DNA of 64,000 bases from Lutjanus erythropterus (Eukaryota; Chordata; Actinopteri; Lutjaniformes; Lutjanidae): contig CM034607.1 of assembly GCA_020091685.1 (NCBI GenBank), forward strand, positions 17,475,221 through 17,539,220. The letters are read 5' to 3'. This document shows positions 12,849 to 25,100 of this stretch, piece after piece (positions within the stretch are counted from its first letter, which is position 1; each line of letters begins with the position of its first letter). A program made the translations under genes and the position numbers. Below the pieces are notes generated by a model, which was given only the letters and a program-made list of their open reading frames with translations, made no database searches and had not been told where the DNA came from.

Positions 12849-13246
12849 CATGTGTTACAGGATCCAGCAAGATTACTTTTAATTTTTTCTTTTGACTTAA
12901 CAGACCGGACATTTAACTGTACTACATAAAACGTAATAGTGCCAGTTTAAATGTTTGAAATGTGTAGATTTAAAGGCTCAAAAAAAAAATTTACTTGAGA
13001 AGTGCAATTTCAAAATAAAATAAGATAGGAATACTACATACAATAAAAGAAAATGTGTCTGCGTGCATGTGCAATTTAAAAGCTTAAAGTATTTTTGAGC
13101 CAAGAACGGTGTTTGTAATTTGTAGCTTATATTACCTGTTTGTGAATATTTATTTGTAAAGATAAAGTTTTCAGTTTGTAATTCAAGCTCATCTAGGGAC
13201 AAGATGAGTTTGAACTTTAAATTTGTCAGACTCTAAATGCAATGGT

Positions 13247-13285
13247 CAGAATCAGAATCTGAAATACTTTATTAGGAGGGGACAT
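13247..13285. mobile_element. Retroelement 3'-tail fragment
   Basis: TCAGAATCTGAAATACTTTA and the following TTAGGAGGGGAC resemble the reversed 3' end of fish non-LTR retroelements, which carry AATAAAGTATTTCTGATTCTG-like tails. Short fragment only. Confidence 0.4.
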
Positions 13286-13834
13286 TGGGTTATATTACAA
13301 GTGTTACCATTCAATAATTGAAATGAAATGTACAGTATAAATAAGTGCAGGATTGATGCCAGTGTAAACCAATATATTTCACAGTTGAATTATTGCACAA
13401 AAATATATGTAGCTTATTAGTCCAGTCAATGGATACTGAATGTTTGCATGTGTGTTCCAATACTAATTAACTAAATAAGTCACCTTTTTATGGTTAAAAA
13501 AAAAAAATACTGGACAATATAACTGTCCAATGTTAGGAGCAAGAGTGTGCAAGGCATGATGAATGCAAAATCCACTTAATGCACTCACAGTGATAATCTT
13601 TTTAAATAGCTGAACTGCTTTAGATTACATCTTAAGTTCTCCATCACCACATTAAGTCCTTTCCTGCCACATCCGGACTCCAGCAGCTCCACACAGGCTG
13701 AAACCACAACTTCTGGTCAAAGAGAGGCTGTTTAATGGACAGATGGAGACGTTAATGACCCATTAGAGCTAATGACAACATGTTTTTCTCCTTTTTTCTC
13801 TGTCTCAGGTGGTTTGTGTGCCTGCTGATCAGCC

Positions 13835-14827
13835 ATGATTCTGAACGCCTCTGACCTGGGCTGGGACGAGTCCTCAGGTGCAGATCCCTTCTTTCCTCTG
13901 GACCAACTGGAGAGTTCACCTCCATATGAAGTGCCACCCCTCACGGTGTGGGGTGTGGCCTTGTGTGTGTCAGGAACCCTCATTGCCACTGAAAATGCAA
14001 TAGTCGTCACCACCATCCTCGCCACCCCGTCTCTGCGTGCCCCTGTTTTCCTGCTGCTGGCCAGCCTTGGACTGGCAGACCTCCTGGCGGGTGTTGCTTT
14101 GGTCCTGCACTTCCTCTTCCTGTTCTGCGTGGAGCCCAGTGATTGGTCAAAATTGTTGACCTCGGGACTGCTGGTGACATCACTGACTGCCTCACTCTGT
14201 AGCCTGATGGGTGTCGCTTTGGACCGATACCTGTCTCTAAGCCACGCCCTCACCTATGGCTCAAGCCAATCACGCCGCAGAGCCACTGTCCTCCTGCTGC
14301 TGGTCTGGTTGGGTGCGTGTATCATTGGGGCAGGGCCTGCGATGGGATGGCACTGCCTGGGAGAGCCAAACTCCTGTTCTGTAGCACGACCTCTGACCCG
14401 GACATATCTGTCGCTGCTGTGTGGCGGCTTCCTGGTGGTCGTTATAGTAACCCTGCAATTGTACGCCGGCATTTGCCGTGTGGCAAGGCGGCATGCCCAT
14501 GCCATCGCCACCCAAAGGCACTTCCTCCCTGCCAACCAATCATATGCAAGCAAACACAGCAGTGGGAGGGGCTTCTCCAGGTTGATCCTGGTGCTCAGTG
14601 TGTTTGTGGGCTGCTGGATGCCTTTCTCACTCTGGGGGCTGCTGGGGGACGCGTCCAGCCCTCCTCTGTACACCTATGCCACCCTGGTACCGGCAGCGGG
14701 CAGCTCGCTGCTGAACCCGATCCTCTACAGCCTGAGAAACAAAGACATTCGCAAGGTGCTGCTGCAGGCCTGCTGCCCTCACAGATACACACAGAACACA
14801 CACATACACTACCCCGTTGATGTGTAG
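13835..14827 (+). CDS. gpr3: G-protein coupled receptor 3 (GPR3)
   Basis: Class A receptor of the GPR3/GPR6/GPR12 group, 330 aa, intronless coding region. In mammals GPR3 signals constitutively through Gs, keeps cAMP high and holds oocytes in meiotic arrest. Seven hydrophobic segments fit the class. Diagnostic residues: ENAIVV in TM1 (N54), LADLLAG in TM2, DRY at 130-132, CWMP at 260-263, NPILY at 294-298, and a CC pair at 313-314 suited to palmitoylation. The ECL2 signature GWHCLGEPNSCSVARPLT, the RHAHAIATQRHFL loop and the PPLYTY stretch before TM7 are GPR3-like; the end, PVDV, resembles mammalian PSDV. NAS at 4-6 is an N-glycosylation site. The ATG has G at -3 and lies 26 nt after a splice acceptor. 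GPR6 or GPR12 is excluded mainly by the cd164l2/wasf2 neighbours. Confidence 0.95.
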   Translation: MILNASDLGWDESSGADPFFPLDQLESSPPYEVPPLTVWGVALCVSGTLIATENAIVVTTILATPSLRAPVFLLLASLGLADLLAGVALVLHFLFLFCVEPSDWSKLLTSGLLVTSLTASLCSLMGVALDRYLSLSHALTYGSSQSRRRATVLLLLVWLGACIIGAGPAMGWHCLGEPNSCSVARPLTRTYLSLLCGGFLVVVIVTLQLYAGICRVARRHAHAIATQRHFLPANQSYASKHSSGRGFSRLILVLSVFVGCWMPFSLWGLLGDASSPPLYTYATLVPAAGSSLLNPILYSLRNKDIRKVLLQACCPHRYTQNTHIHYPVDV

Positions 14828-15165
14828 ACTGCCAAACCTCGCCACCACAATCTATGCCAGACATATCACTGTTTGTGTGCCAAGATACACACAGAGCATT
14901 GACTGTCATCCAAATCCAGAACATTAAGTCTCACATACTCCCACACACGCAGGCAGCAGCACTTCTCCGAGAGATGGGAGTCCTTCTTGCGAATCAGAAT
15001 GTCCTGAACTGTCCTGGCTGGCAGCCATATTAGGACTAAAGACTAAACATACTGTCTTGTATGTACTTTGTGCCTCATCCTCAGTAAATTGTAGATCCAC
15101 TTGATCCACAGAGTGACACAATCACAGGGATGCTATAAATATCCCCACTCACAGAAAGTGGATTT
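14828..15165 (+). other. gpr3: gpr3 3' UTR, proximal part
   Basis: Non-coding sequence following the gpr3 stop. No canonical AATAAA is seen before the repeat that begins at 15166, so the transcript may run further. Confidence 0.4.
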
Positions 15166-16173
15166 GGTAACACTTCAAAATAACCATCATTAATAAAGGG
15201 TAAAGTGACGGTTAAAGTTTCTACAAGAAGTTTTTAACAGGTTGTCAAACAGTCTGAATTTAATCCCGATGCCTCTATATGACCTTGATAAGCAAATGAG
15301 GCCATCAACGAGACGATTGGCTATTTCTGTAAAGTTATTCTTTGTGCCTGGGTCGGAGTCTCCTTGAAATCAGAGGAAACAAGCCTACACTTTCATTTTC
15401 CAGCCAAAGTTACAATGAGTAGTAAGTTAACCAGTTGAGATGAATCAGGAGGAGATTTTTCTTAGGATAATTTTATTTTTGACGTTATATTTTTTGGTTA
15501 TAACAGAGGAAACACTACCACTTTTGTCCACAGGGGGCTCTAAAATCAACAAAATATGAAAGTTCCTTGGATTAGCTTTAATTAAACTTCAGTAAATTGT
15601 TATTTCACTGTTAACGTACGATATTTAAAATGAGTTAATAATTACCAAATGATTTGTAAATGTTTAAGAAATATAGAGATGGAGCAGATCTATAAACATT
15701 GTCTGGATGGCGACTATACAGTTCCAACTAATGATTATGATAATAATATGTTGCATTGAGTTACATTGCAAGTAGTGTTTATAAAACTTGACAATTGCTT
15801 AATAAACGGTAGGGGTTTAACAATAGCTAAATACCTGCAGTGAGACGATACCACAATAAAAAACAAAGAAAAGTTTCTTGAAGTTGCTTGAATTATGTTT
15901 GTACAGTTGCAAAACAAAATAACAATATAGCAGTCAGTAGCAGTCCTTTTATAAAATAAAATGAAAATAATGAAATAAAATAATAATATCACAGTACATA
16001 TCATCACATTCCAGTACAGTATTGAGAGATTTTGTTATTGCAATATTCAATATATTGTTATATCCCTAGCTAATGGTTTATAAAACATTACTTGAATGTT
16101 CATTAACAGTGAAATTACTATTAATTAAGGTTTAATTAACTATGTATTAATGATGGTTATTATAAAGTGTTTC
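15166..16173. mobile_element. Fold-back MITE, family F copy 1
   Basis: The left end GGTAACACTTCAAAATAACC and the block ATCATTAATAAAGG are mirrored at the right end as ATTAATGATGGTTATTATAA followed by AGTGTTTC. Related copies lie at 20495-20896 and 56011-57495. No transposase frame is present. Confidence 0.7.
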
Positions 16174-16759
16174 TGTGGATTTAATGACTGTTGGCACTTT
16201 CAGATGAGAGGAAGGGACGGGTTTAAAATGTTAACTTATCACATTGTAATAACATGTGTGATCCAAAGCCCAATTTAATTTACTTGAATGTCTGGAAAAC
16301 ACAATGTTCTTGATCTTTGAGATTCTATTTTGCACATGCTGTTAAAAGCACTTTGAAAGGTACTGACCATATGTTCATGTTGCACAGCCTTTTTGAAATG
16401 AATGAATATTTTATACGGATGAATAATAAATATGCTTTTTTTTCTACTGGGTGATGTCAGCACTCTTCTCTTCACTGCCGCGGAGGCTTTTAGTGCGTTT
16501 GTCTCTCTCCATCTCTCACTCTTTAACTCAATTAGGCATAGACTGCTGCTTTCTATTCCTGTATCTTAAATTATTTGGTGGCTAAAGAAATCTTCAGTTT
16601 TATTACCATCACTCACTCTGCACCCACTGCAGCCTTTTAAAGCCTACAGAGAAGCAGCCTTGGTTTGAGGATATAGTGATTATGCAAGAGGTTTTTCTCT
16701 CCTCCTACTCATTTTCAGAACTTTTATCCAGTCAATTCTGTTTGACACTCTCTCCACAG

Positions 16760-16806
16760 TCGGCACCGGGCACTGTGAAGAAGTCTCCGGCACTGACATA
16801 AAGAGG
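16760..16806 (+). other. Possible 47-bp exon downstream of gpr3
   Basis: A segment bounded by a good pyrimidine tract and acceptor (CTCTCTCCACAG) and a strong donor (AGAGG|GTGAGTC). It is GC-richer than its surroundings. It could be a 3' UTR exon of gpr3, a non-coding RNA exon or chance. Confidence 0.25.
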
Positions 16807-17254
16807 GTGAGTCATGGATAAAACATGAGGAGTCTTAATATGCCAAAGCTCGACATTCTTGGGAGCTTGTTATACAACACATCACGTCATACACACTGTT
16901 CACTCTCAGAAAAAAGACATCTAAACAATCACTGTATTTCACTCTATCTTTATTGAAATAGCTATAATCATTTGGAAAAAAATAAGGCAGGAAAAGCAGA
17001 GCTTTGGCTAAGCATGCTGTGTGATTGTGCTTTAACACAAATAATAATTAAAAAAAGGCACTATATGTGGGCCACACTACAACATCAGTCAGCTCTGTTT
17101 GACTCATCAATGGTAGCTGTTAATATTTTTGGAAGAAGCTGATGAGTGAGCAGTGTGGATAACCAAAATAAACCTGCACTGACACGCAGTATATAAAAAG
17201 GCACTTAACAGGTAGCACACTGAGGCAAAAGGGCTGTCTGATTCGACACAGTGA

Positions 17255-18254
17255 TTAAAGGGATAGTTCAGATTATTTGATGTGGAGTTGCACGAGGTAT
17301 TACCTACAGTAGATGCTGGTCAGCACAACCCTTGGAGAAGCAGAGTGGGTCACCAGGACAGAAGCTGAGCAATATACTGCTGGGGACAAGGTCAGCAGCA
17401 AAACATAGTTCACCACCTAAACAAACATCAGTTTAAGTGCATGCTATATTTTGAGTATTTTCCACCAGCTTTACTCGCCATCACACAGCCTTTCCTGATG
17501 GGAAACTGTCATCATCTAAGTCAAATATCACTCTCCAAACCAGCCAGTCTCCATAAATGAAATTAGTAATTTCACCACACACAGAAAAAGGGAGTTGGTG
17601 GTGTCGATCTGTTAGTTTGTTATGTTACTGTCTGACTTCTGTGTTTTAAAAGATTTGCTCAGGTTCACCAAAGTCACACAATAAAACAAACAAACTATCA
17701 GATCCAGGCAGCCTAAAACCAGTAGCTCCCGTGTTCTGAAAGGTAAAATTACTGATTACGATTGGAGTTTGGTTGGTTTGGAGAGAGCAATACACTATTG
17801 ACAGTTTCTGCAGGTTTCAACAAGTAAAATTTAAGGCTTTTCAGGCCATTATAAACACAATTTCAGACATACTTCACATTTATACTGGCGTAAAAAAAAA
17901 ACATGTTCAGTTTGCATTAGTGGTTACTGGTTCAATCTTTGTTTCATTTTGTACTTGTTAATACTGTTATCAATTCATTTTTTTTCCCCAAAACCACATT
18001 TAAAAGCTAAAATTAATGCAACTTTAATAAGTAATGTAAAGACATTGAGGCCTAAAATTCAGATCATCCATTGCCATCTGAAAAGGCTGTCTGATGGTAA
18101 GGTTAAGTATTGAAAATATTCCAACAACTTCTGTGCTGGTTCGCTGCTTGTCCAAACCGGGGGTGTGTCGACCACCATCTACTGCAGTTAATACACTGAT
18201 TATGGATAAGTACCTCATACAACCCCACTTCAAATAATCTGCACGATCTCTTTG
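17255..18254. mobile_element. TTAA-flanked MITE, family T copy 1
   Basis: Long terminal inverted repeats. The left end TTAAAGGGATAGTTCAGATT plus about 120 bp is matched in inverse by 18115-18250 (ACCTCATACAACCCCACTTC, AAATAATCTG). The interior shares CACAATAAAACAAACAAACT with copy 2. The right-hand TTAA is mutated. A segment at about 17810-18060 looks like a separate insertion. It lies between gpr3 and wasf2. Confidence 0.75.
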
Positions 18255-19176
18255 AAGCATCAGAGCCTAGGTCATCCTCAGAAAAGGTCAAAACAAAAAA
18301 CTGCAGGAAGGAATATGTAACAGGACACATAACAAAATTAATCATAATTGTGTTGCATGTCTGCATATGTTCAGTACGGTGAACACATCAAACACCCCAG
18401 GTGTCTGCCATGAGCCAATACATCCCCAAACATGCTGAATAATTCATTCATGAATTTGTTTATATAAGCCACAACCATGTCATATCCACAAGTCAATTGT
18501 TCCCATGACAACCACAGAAGTGAGAAAAGTAAGTGTTAAAAAAAACAAAAACAAAATGGCTTGAAGGGACAAAACAGATTGCATTAATTATCTTTAGTAA
18601 ATATGATTCAATATGTAATATAAACTTTACATCTATGTCATATATCTATAAATGAGCAAGAATGCTTTGATGTCATTACTTTGTGTCTTTCCAATGAGTA
18701 CATACAAATACTGTGTTTGGAAGACTGAGTGCGCGTGTACTCACTCTCTATTATTCTTTGCTATAATATACTAAAGCAGATAAAATCAGACATTTGGCCG
18801 GCAGCAAAGGACAGCTGATTCTAACAGACACTAAGATAAAGACAGAGGTGATGCGTTTACGCACGGAGATGTGCATCACATCCCACAACACTCTCACATC
18901 AGTAATAACGCTGTGTCATCCAGTGAAAGAAAAGGCACACTGGGACAAAGCCGAGCACACTCACACACTTACTAAATCTTTGGACTTTTGCACCTTTGAT
19001 CGGAATAATTTTGGATAAATAAAAATAAATGGGTCAGGGAATGTGATTCAATATAGGTCACTTGTACAAATCTGACAGAATATGGACCCCTGCTTCACTG
19101 GAACTTAAGAATGAAATCTAAATGGAAATACGCTGAAGTCGTTTGAGGAACGATACAGAGGTGGTAGTGAAGGCGA
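18255..19176 (-). other. wasf2: Probable wasf2 3' UTR
   Basis: No ORF of interest. This sequence follows the wasf2 stop codon and is expected to contain its 3' UTR. No clear polyadenylation signal could be placed. Confidence 0.4.
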
Positions 19177-22100
19177 TCATTCGGACCACTCGTCATCATC
19201 AAACTCTGATGAGTCGTCCTCGCTGTCGCTGCACTCTACCGCAATACGACGGGACAGGATGGCGGCCACATCGTTGCCAAAGTGATCCCTCTTCTCCTGC
19301 TCCCGCTGTGCCTCCACCTTACGCAGGTTGAAACCTAAAAGGGAGTAAGTGAGGACAGCAAGTGAGTGTCTGCACCTGACAACGTCTGCGCAGTGCTTCA
19401 GACCTAGTCAGTAGTCACAGACAGTGTAATATATCAGCATACAAAGACGTTTTAAGCAATGCAGTCTTCTCAGTGAAATGTCTTCTAATCATTGATTACT
19501 AAGCTATATCTTGTGGTGACCAGGGAGCTAGCAGATGTATGATATTTCTGCCCAACGTATATATCCCTCTTTGACACAATAAAATTTAAAAACAAAGTCA
19601 TGTTTAGCACCCAACCAGTGGTGAAAGATGAGTGGGTTCCTGTTGTTTGTATGTCATGCAGGCCCACAAACATGCAGCGATGTCGCCAAAATTTCATTAA
19701 ATTTTCATTCTATTCCAATAATCAACAGCTAGCAGCAATAACGCACCACAAAACATAGCATGAGCCAATCCAGGGTTTCCCAAAAAGGTATGTGCCAGCT
19801 GCCTCTATGGGGTGTGCGACAAAACAAAGTAGTGGTCTAATTTTGATATTTTTATTATTAGTATGAGGTTATTGGGCCTACCCGCGCATCTCTCTTTCCT
19901 CAACGTAAGAGTCTATTGTATCTGTTTCTGAGCCCATGTATGTGTCTTTCTCTGTGTTTTAAGTGTCAGACTGTGAGCAACTTTATTCTAATTAATTTCA
20001 AATCGTTGCAATATCTTTAATAGCATCTGAATGAGCCATAATTGCATAAAAAGTTTGGGAACCGCTGTAGTTGGTTGAAGTAGAGACTATTTTAGCTATT
20101 ATACGTGCTGTTGGGTAGTTTAGCTTACTGTAAATAATTTTTTTTAACAGAGCAACTGCCAAATTAATCAAACAGTGTGAGTTACATATTTGTCTAAAAT
20201 GTAGTGAACTACAAGTATAAAGCAGTGTGAAAGTGAAACACTCAAGTACTTCAGAGATTTATAATACAAACATACTTGATTAGTTTCAAACATTTCGCCT
20301 AACTCATCACCAGCATAGTGTACATTGTATATTTTACCACAATGGGTAGATTATATGCACCTGTCAGTAATAGATAAAGGTGCATGGAAAAGACTAAATA
20401 TTATCACACTAAAGTTATATAAATGTTCAACAGAGTCCTTATAATCAATCATTATAAATGATGATTGAAAGTTATATAACTGCTAAGTATATTAGGTAAC
20501 ACTTTACAATAATCATAATTTAAAAAAATGTTAAATTGGCATTTAATCCAAAAATATTTAATATTTATTACATTGTTAACAATAATGAAATAATAACTTA
20601 TGTTTAGTAATATTAGGAATGCTGTAATTGACACCGGTAGAGACTTTTTTGTTACGTGTGCAACACTAATATAGTTTAGTAATGTAATGAGAATGTAATT
20701 TTTAACGTCTCTTATCAGATAACTTTTATTTTATGTTACACAAACTCATGATAAAACAACGTAAATTATAATATTACTTGTACCTAGTAAACAATATTTA
20801 TCAGAATTTCACTGTTTGCTGATGGTAAAATAACAACTAAGTTTAATTCACTATCAATTTGCCATTTATTAATGATGCTTATTATAAAGTGTGACCGTTT
20901 CAGCTGAATCAGCCAATCAGCAGTGAGCACTGTGAAAATCTATTTTATATTGATCTGTCTCTTGTTACCTTGTCGGATGGCCTGCAGCAGGTCACTGCGA
21001 GCGTCACCAGCGGGCTCTGGCTGAGGTTTGGGAGCGGAGCTGGGTACACCACCACCACCAGACGGAGGAGGGGGAGCAGAGCTGCTCAAGGATGGAGGAG
21101 GAGGAGGGCCAGGGGGAGGTGGAGGCGGAGGAGGAGGTGGTGGACCACCACCTGCAGGCATAGGCGGAGGAGGAGGAGGAGAAACAGCAGACATAGTGGG
21201 TGGAGGAGGGGGAGCAGGTGGGGAGGGATAGGCGGAGGGGGAGGTGGAGAGCGGAGGAGGGGAAGGTGGTGTGTCGAAGCCAGGGGGAGGCGGGGGAACC
21301 CCAAAGCCAGAGGGTGGAGGAGGGGGAGGAGGTGCAGGGGGAGGGGAGAGGTTGGGGCGAGAGTTAGGTAAAGAAGAGGCCATGGGCGGAGCAGGAGGTG
21401 GGTGGCTTGGACTCAGCACGCTGACACGCTTCGGGGCTGGAGCTCCATACTGTCCGTCATTATACCTGCAAGTGACAGAGGGAAGTTAGAAATGAGGAAG
21501 AGCTAAATAACAAAATGGCGCAGATGCTGGTCAACATGTGTACAGTTTGGAGACGAAGAGGAATACCGGCACAGAGGCTAAGCAATAAACTGCTGTGGAC
21601 AGCAACAATATATATTTTTTAGGTCCACCTTAAAAAAATAAAAGAGAAGAGCCAGAGAGAGAGAAATCGCTATTATATAAGCTAATTATCACCATCGCCA
21701 AAACAACCAAACTTCACAGGTGAAATAAGTAACGCTACCTTGCAAAACATAGGCGTTACTGGTCTTATTGGTTAGCTTGTTTGTGTTATTGTGTGACTTT
21801 CAGTGTTGTAACAGGTTAGTTAAGACCCACCAAAGTCACACAATAAAACAAACAAACTAATTGATTGAGGCAGTTGTAGTCCAGCAACTTCCTAACTCTG
21901 TGAGATGAAATGACTGTTTTTCCTTAAGGAGTGTAGCTGCTTTGCAGAGAGTAATATTTGGCTTGTGCAGTGGTTACTTGTCAAAAAAGCTGTCTGACGA
22001 CAAGAGTTAAAATAATCTATATATAGCATACACTTAAACTGATATTGATTTGTTTAGACCCTTTTTTAAGTGGCTAAAATTCATTTGGTGCCCAACTCCA

Positions 22101-25100
22101 TCCATAATAGTTGATTGCTTTGCTTCTGTGCTAGTACTCCTCTGTGCTTCCCCAAACTGGGGGCATGATGACCTCCACCTATTGTAGGTAATACACTGAC
22201 TATGGATGAGTACCTCATACAACCCCACTTCAAATAATCCAAATGATCCCTTTAATATCTTTGCAGCTGCAGCCTCAGATGGCAATGTTCATTAAAACAA
22301 AAGTTCTCAAATTTTTTTTCTCAGCCCAGGACCCCTTATAAAATAGATAATATATTGGGGAGCCCCTTATGTAGGTCCCTTGGAATAAGGTGACGTAGCC
22401 TCTGTTTTTTTAACACTTCTACTTAATTATGTGAAAGAACAACACAACAGAAACAAAAAGAGAGATGGGTCCTACCATTACTGGGTGAAAGTTAAGTGTG
22501 GTTAGATTAGAAAGCACGTTAAAAATTTCAACTGAACTATGAAGCCTTTTGTAAAATAAATGACAAAATAAATAGTTTTTTTTATATCATGATAATTTAG
22601 ACAAATGAATCTGAAAACTGTTCACCGGCCCCCTGGCAGAGTGCCATTGACCTCTGTGGTCCTCGGGCCTCTTAATTAAAGAATCGCAAGCTGAAAGTGA
22701 ACAGCAGGTTTATGACCTATTTCTGTACTGCTGAATCCTGTAATCTTGAACATTTAGGATTGCAGTGCGGCTGTACAGGACATGTGCAGCTGTAGCCTCA
22801 GCACATGTTGGCAGGGGCGGCAGTGTGTTGGCAGCATGTGGGTTGCTTATATGCAAGATACTATACTTACGACATGTCTGGAGGTGGAGGAGGCAGGTTG
22901 TCATCGATGCCAGGAGAGAGAGGAGAGCCAGGGTCATAGGCGTAGGAGCCGGTACTCAGCTCAAGGCCTTCAGAAGTGAAGCCTTCTCCAGATCCAATAC
23001 TGCCATTCAGACCCTCAGAAGAATTCCTAAAAACACATTACGGACATCGCTGTGAGCCCAGAGTAAAGTACGTCATCTCTTGTCTCAGAGACCCAGGCAT
23101 GCAAATGAGACATTACCCCAAAGAAATTTAAAATAAGTATCATAAATGCACTGACAGCAGAAGTTACAAATAGTGACATTGACACGTGTGGTTGACACAG
23201 CTATTAAAATAACACAAAGTGCAGTCATTGCCGCAGCAGTCAGAGACTGGCTTGTCCTTCAGTTTAACAGCTTGACAGAAAGACTGAGAGTTTTTCTGGC
23301 TCGTGATTAAGTTGCGAACAAGCCGCCAAATGAAATGGTAAATCATTTTTAAAATAGATTCACATAGCAATGCACAATATGGCACTTTTGTATTATTACA
23401 CTAGTGTATGGGTCTGTTCATCAAAACCTTACTGTGGAAAAACTGCAATTACAGTAAACAAAGAATAAAATCACATAAATATAATGAATACTACGTGTAC
23501 TAAAATATGTAGGTATTTATGGGTTTTTTTGTCCTTTTTGTTTTTTAATTACCTATATTATTCATTTGATAAAACAGTACACTGTAGAATAAATAATACA
23601 CAACATAAAAACAGCAACTGAGTCAATTCCACCAATGTGACTCTTAAAAATCACCCTAAGGTCTGGTGTGACTCATTTGTTTACTGCAGTTTTCCAATGA
23701 CAGCCAGCCCTACGCCCAACCCCCTGAGAACATTTTCAGACAGGACATACCACCAATATCACTGTGTACAGATCGGTTGATAAGACAAGAGAAAATGGAA
23801 CTCAGCATGAGAATACCCATTCTGCCCTTTTACTGTATTAAAGGGATAGTTCAGATAATTAATATCATTATTTTATTTTGTTTTTTAAGTAAAGTTTAAG
23901 CTTGTTTTTAATTAGTCGAATGATTTTATGATCCTCCACACTATTGAAAAGACCTGTCTGGTTTTTGAGCCGGTCATAGCACTGAGATGGACTGTGGTGT
24001 CCCTCAAGGTTTAATTTTAGGTCTCTTTTACTATGCTGCCACTTGGTAACATCATCAAGAGGCACGACAAATTTTCATAGTTATGCTGATGATACACATT
24101 GTCGTGTCTCCTGATGACTCGGGGCCAACTGATTCGCTTTTCAACTGTATTTTAGATCCAAGTCTTGGATGGCAGAAAACTTTCTACAGCTCAACCAGGA
24201 AAAAAAAAGAGGTCTTAATCATTGGTCCTGAAACTCAGAGAGAGAAACTCAATGGCAAACTGCAACCACAGGCCTTATAACCCATAAACAAGTAAAAATA
24301 CTCTGAGTTATCTTTGATTCAGATATTAGTTTTAAGCAACATATTAGAAACATGACTACAACTGCATTTTATCATCGCCAGAGTGCAACTCTTTCTCCCT
24401 CAACCCAACACAGAGACACTTATGCATGTTTCAGCACCTGCAGAATTGATTACTGTAATGCTCTACTTTCTGTTCTTCCTAAGAAAAACATTGTTTTTAT
24501 TACTAGTGCATTTTATTTATCCATCTTAATCTGCTTTTCTAGTAGGTATATCCATTTATTTTATCTATTTTTTACTATTTACTTGTTTATTTATCATTTA
24601 TTCTCTGGATTGTTTTCATTTTAATACTCTACCTTTTGGTACTTTGTTTTACTAATTTCCATACATACCCTCTCTTTTAATATTTTATGATTTGTGTTCT
24701 TAACTTTTCACTTACTTTTTATCTACTTCATTTTTCTATTTTGAGTTTTTACCATTTTTTTTTATGACAGTGCTTCCTCAGTTCCGTTTTTAATGAGTAA
24801 CACTCTTATTTTAGTTCTTGATCAATTACAAAGTCATTGCTGTAGTTGTGTGTGTGTGGGGGGGGGTATTGTTTTATTGTTTTGCTTTCTGTTTGTATGA
24901 AAAGTGCTATATAAATAAAGCCTGATTGATTGAGCTAAGACAGAAAACGGGAAGAAGAGCAGGGGAAAACATGCAGTAAAGGGCTGCAGGCTGGAATGTA
25001 ACCCACAGCTTCTGCAGAGATCTCAGCCTCAGGACATGGGGCGCACGCTCCACCAACTGAGCTACCAGGGTGCCACTGTTTTGGATTGTTTGATTATTTG

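Larger units (their letters stand above)
11910..13854 (+). other. Upstream ORF overlapping the gpr3 start
   Basis: If the leader is spliced 12064 to 13809, the AUG at 11910 opens a 66-codon frame (155 nt plus 46 nt). It passes through the gpr3 start codon in another frame and stops at TGA 13852-13854. Its start context is weak (T at -3), so most ribosomes might scan past. No similarity to a known peptide is recognised. Confidence 0.35.

Noticed and set aside
14254-14673. 139-codon minus-strand ORF
   Set aside because: Antisense shadow of gpr3 with no conserved features.
20970-21371. 133-codon Arg/Gly-rich plus-strand ORF
   Set aside because: Antisense of the proline-rich wasf2 exon; CCN proline codons read backwards give Gly/Arg runs.
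23995-24280. Possible functional reverse transcriptase
   Set aside because: Motifs are spread over different frames with stops; it is a dead LINE remnant.
24985-25076. Possible tRNA gene (minus strand)
   Set aside because: The B box is degraded and the body matches the SINE at 54212-54391.
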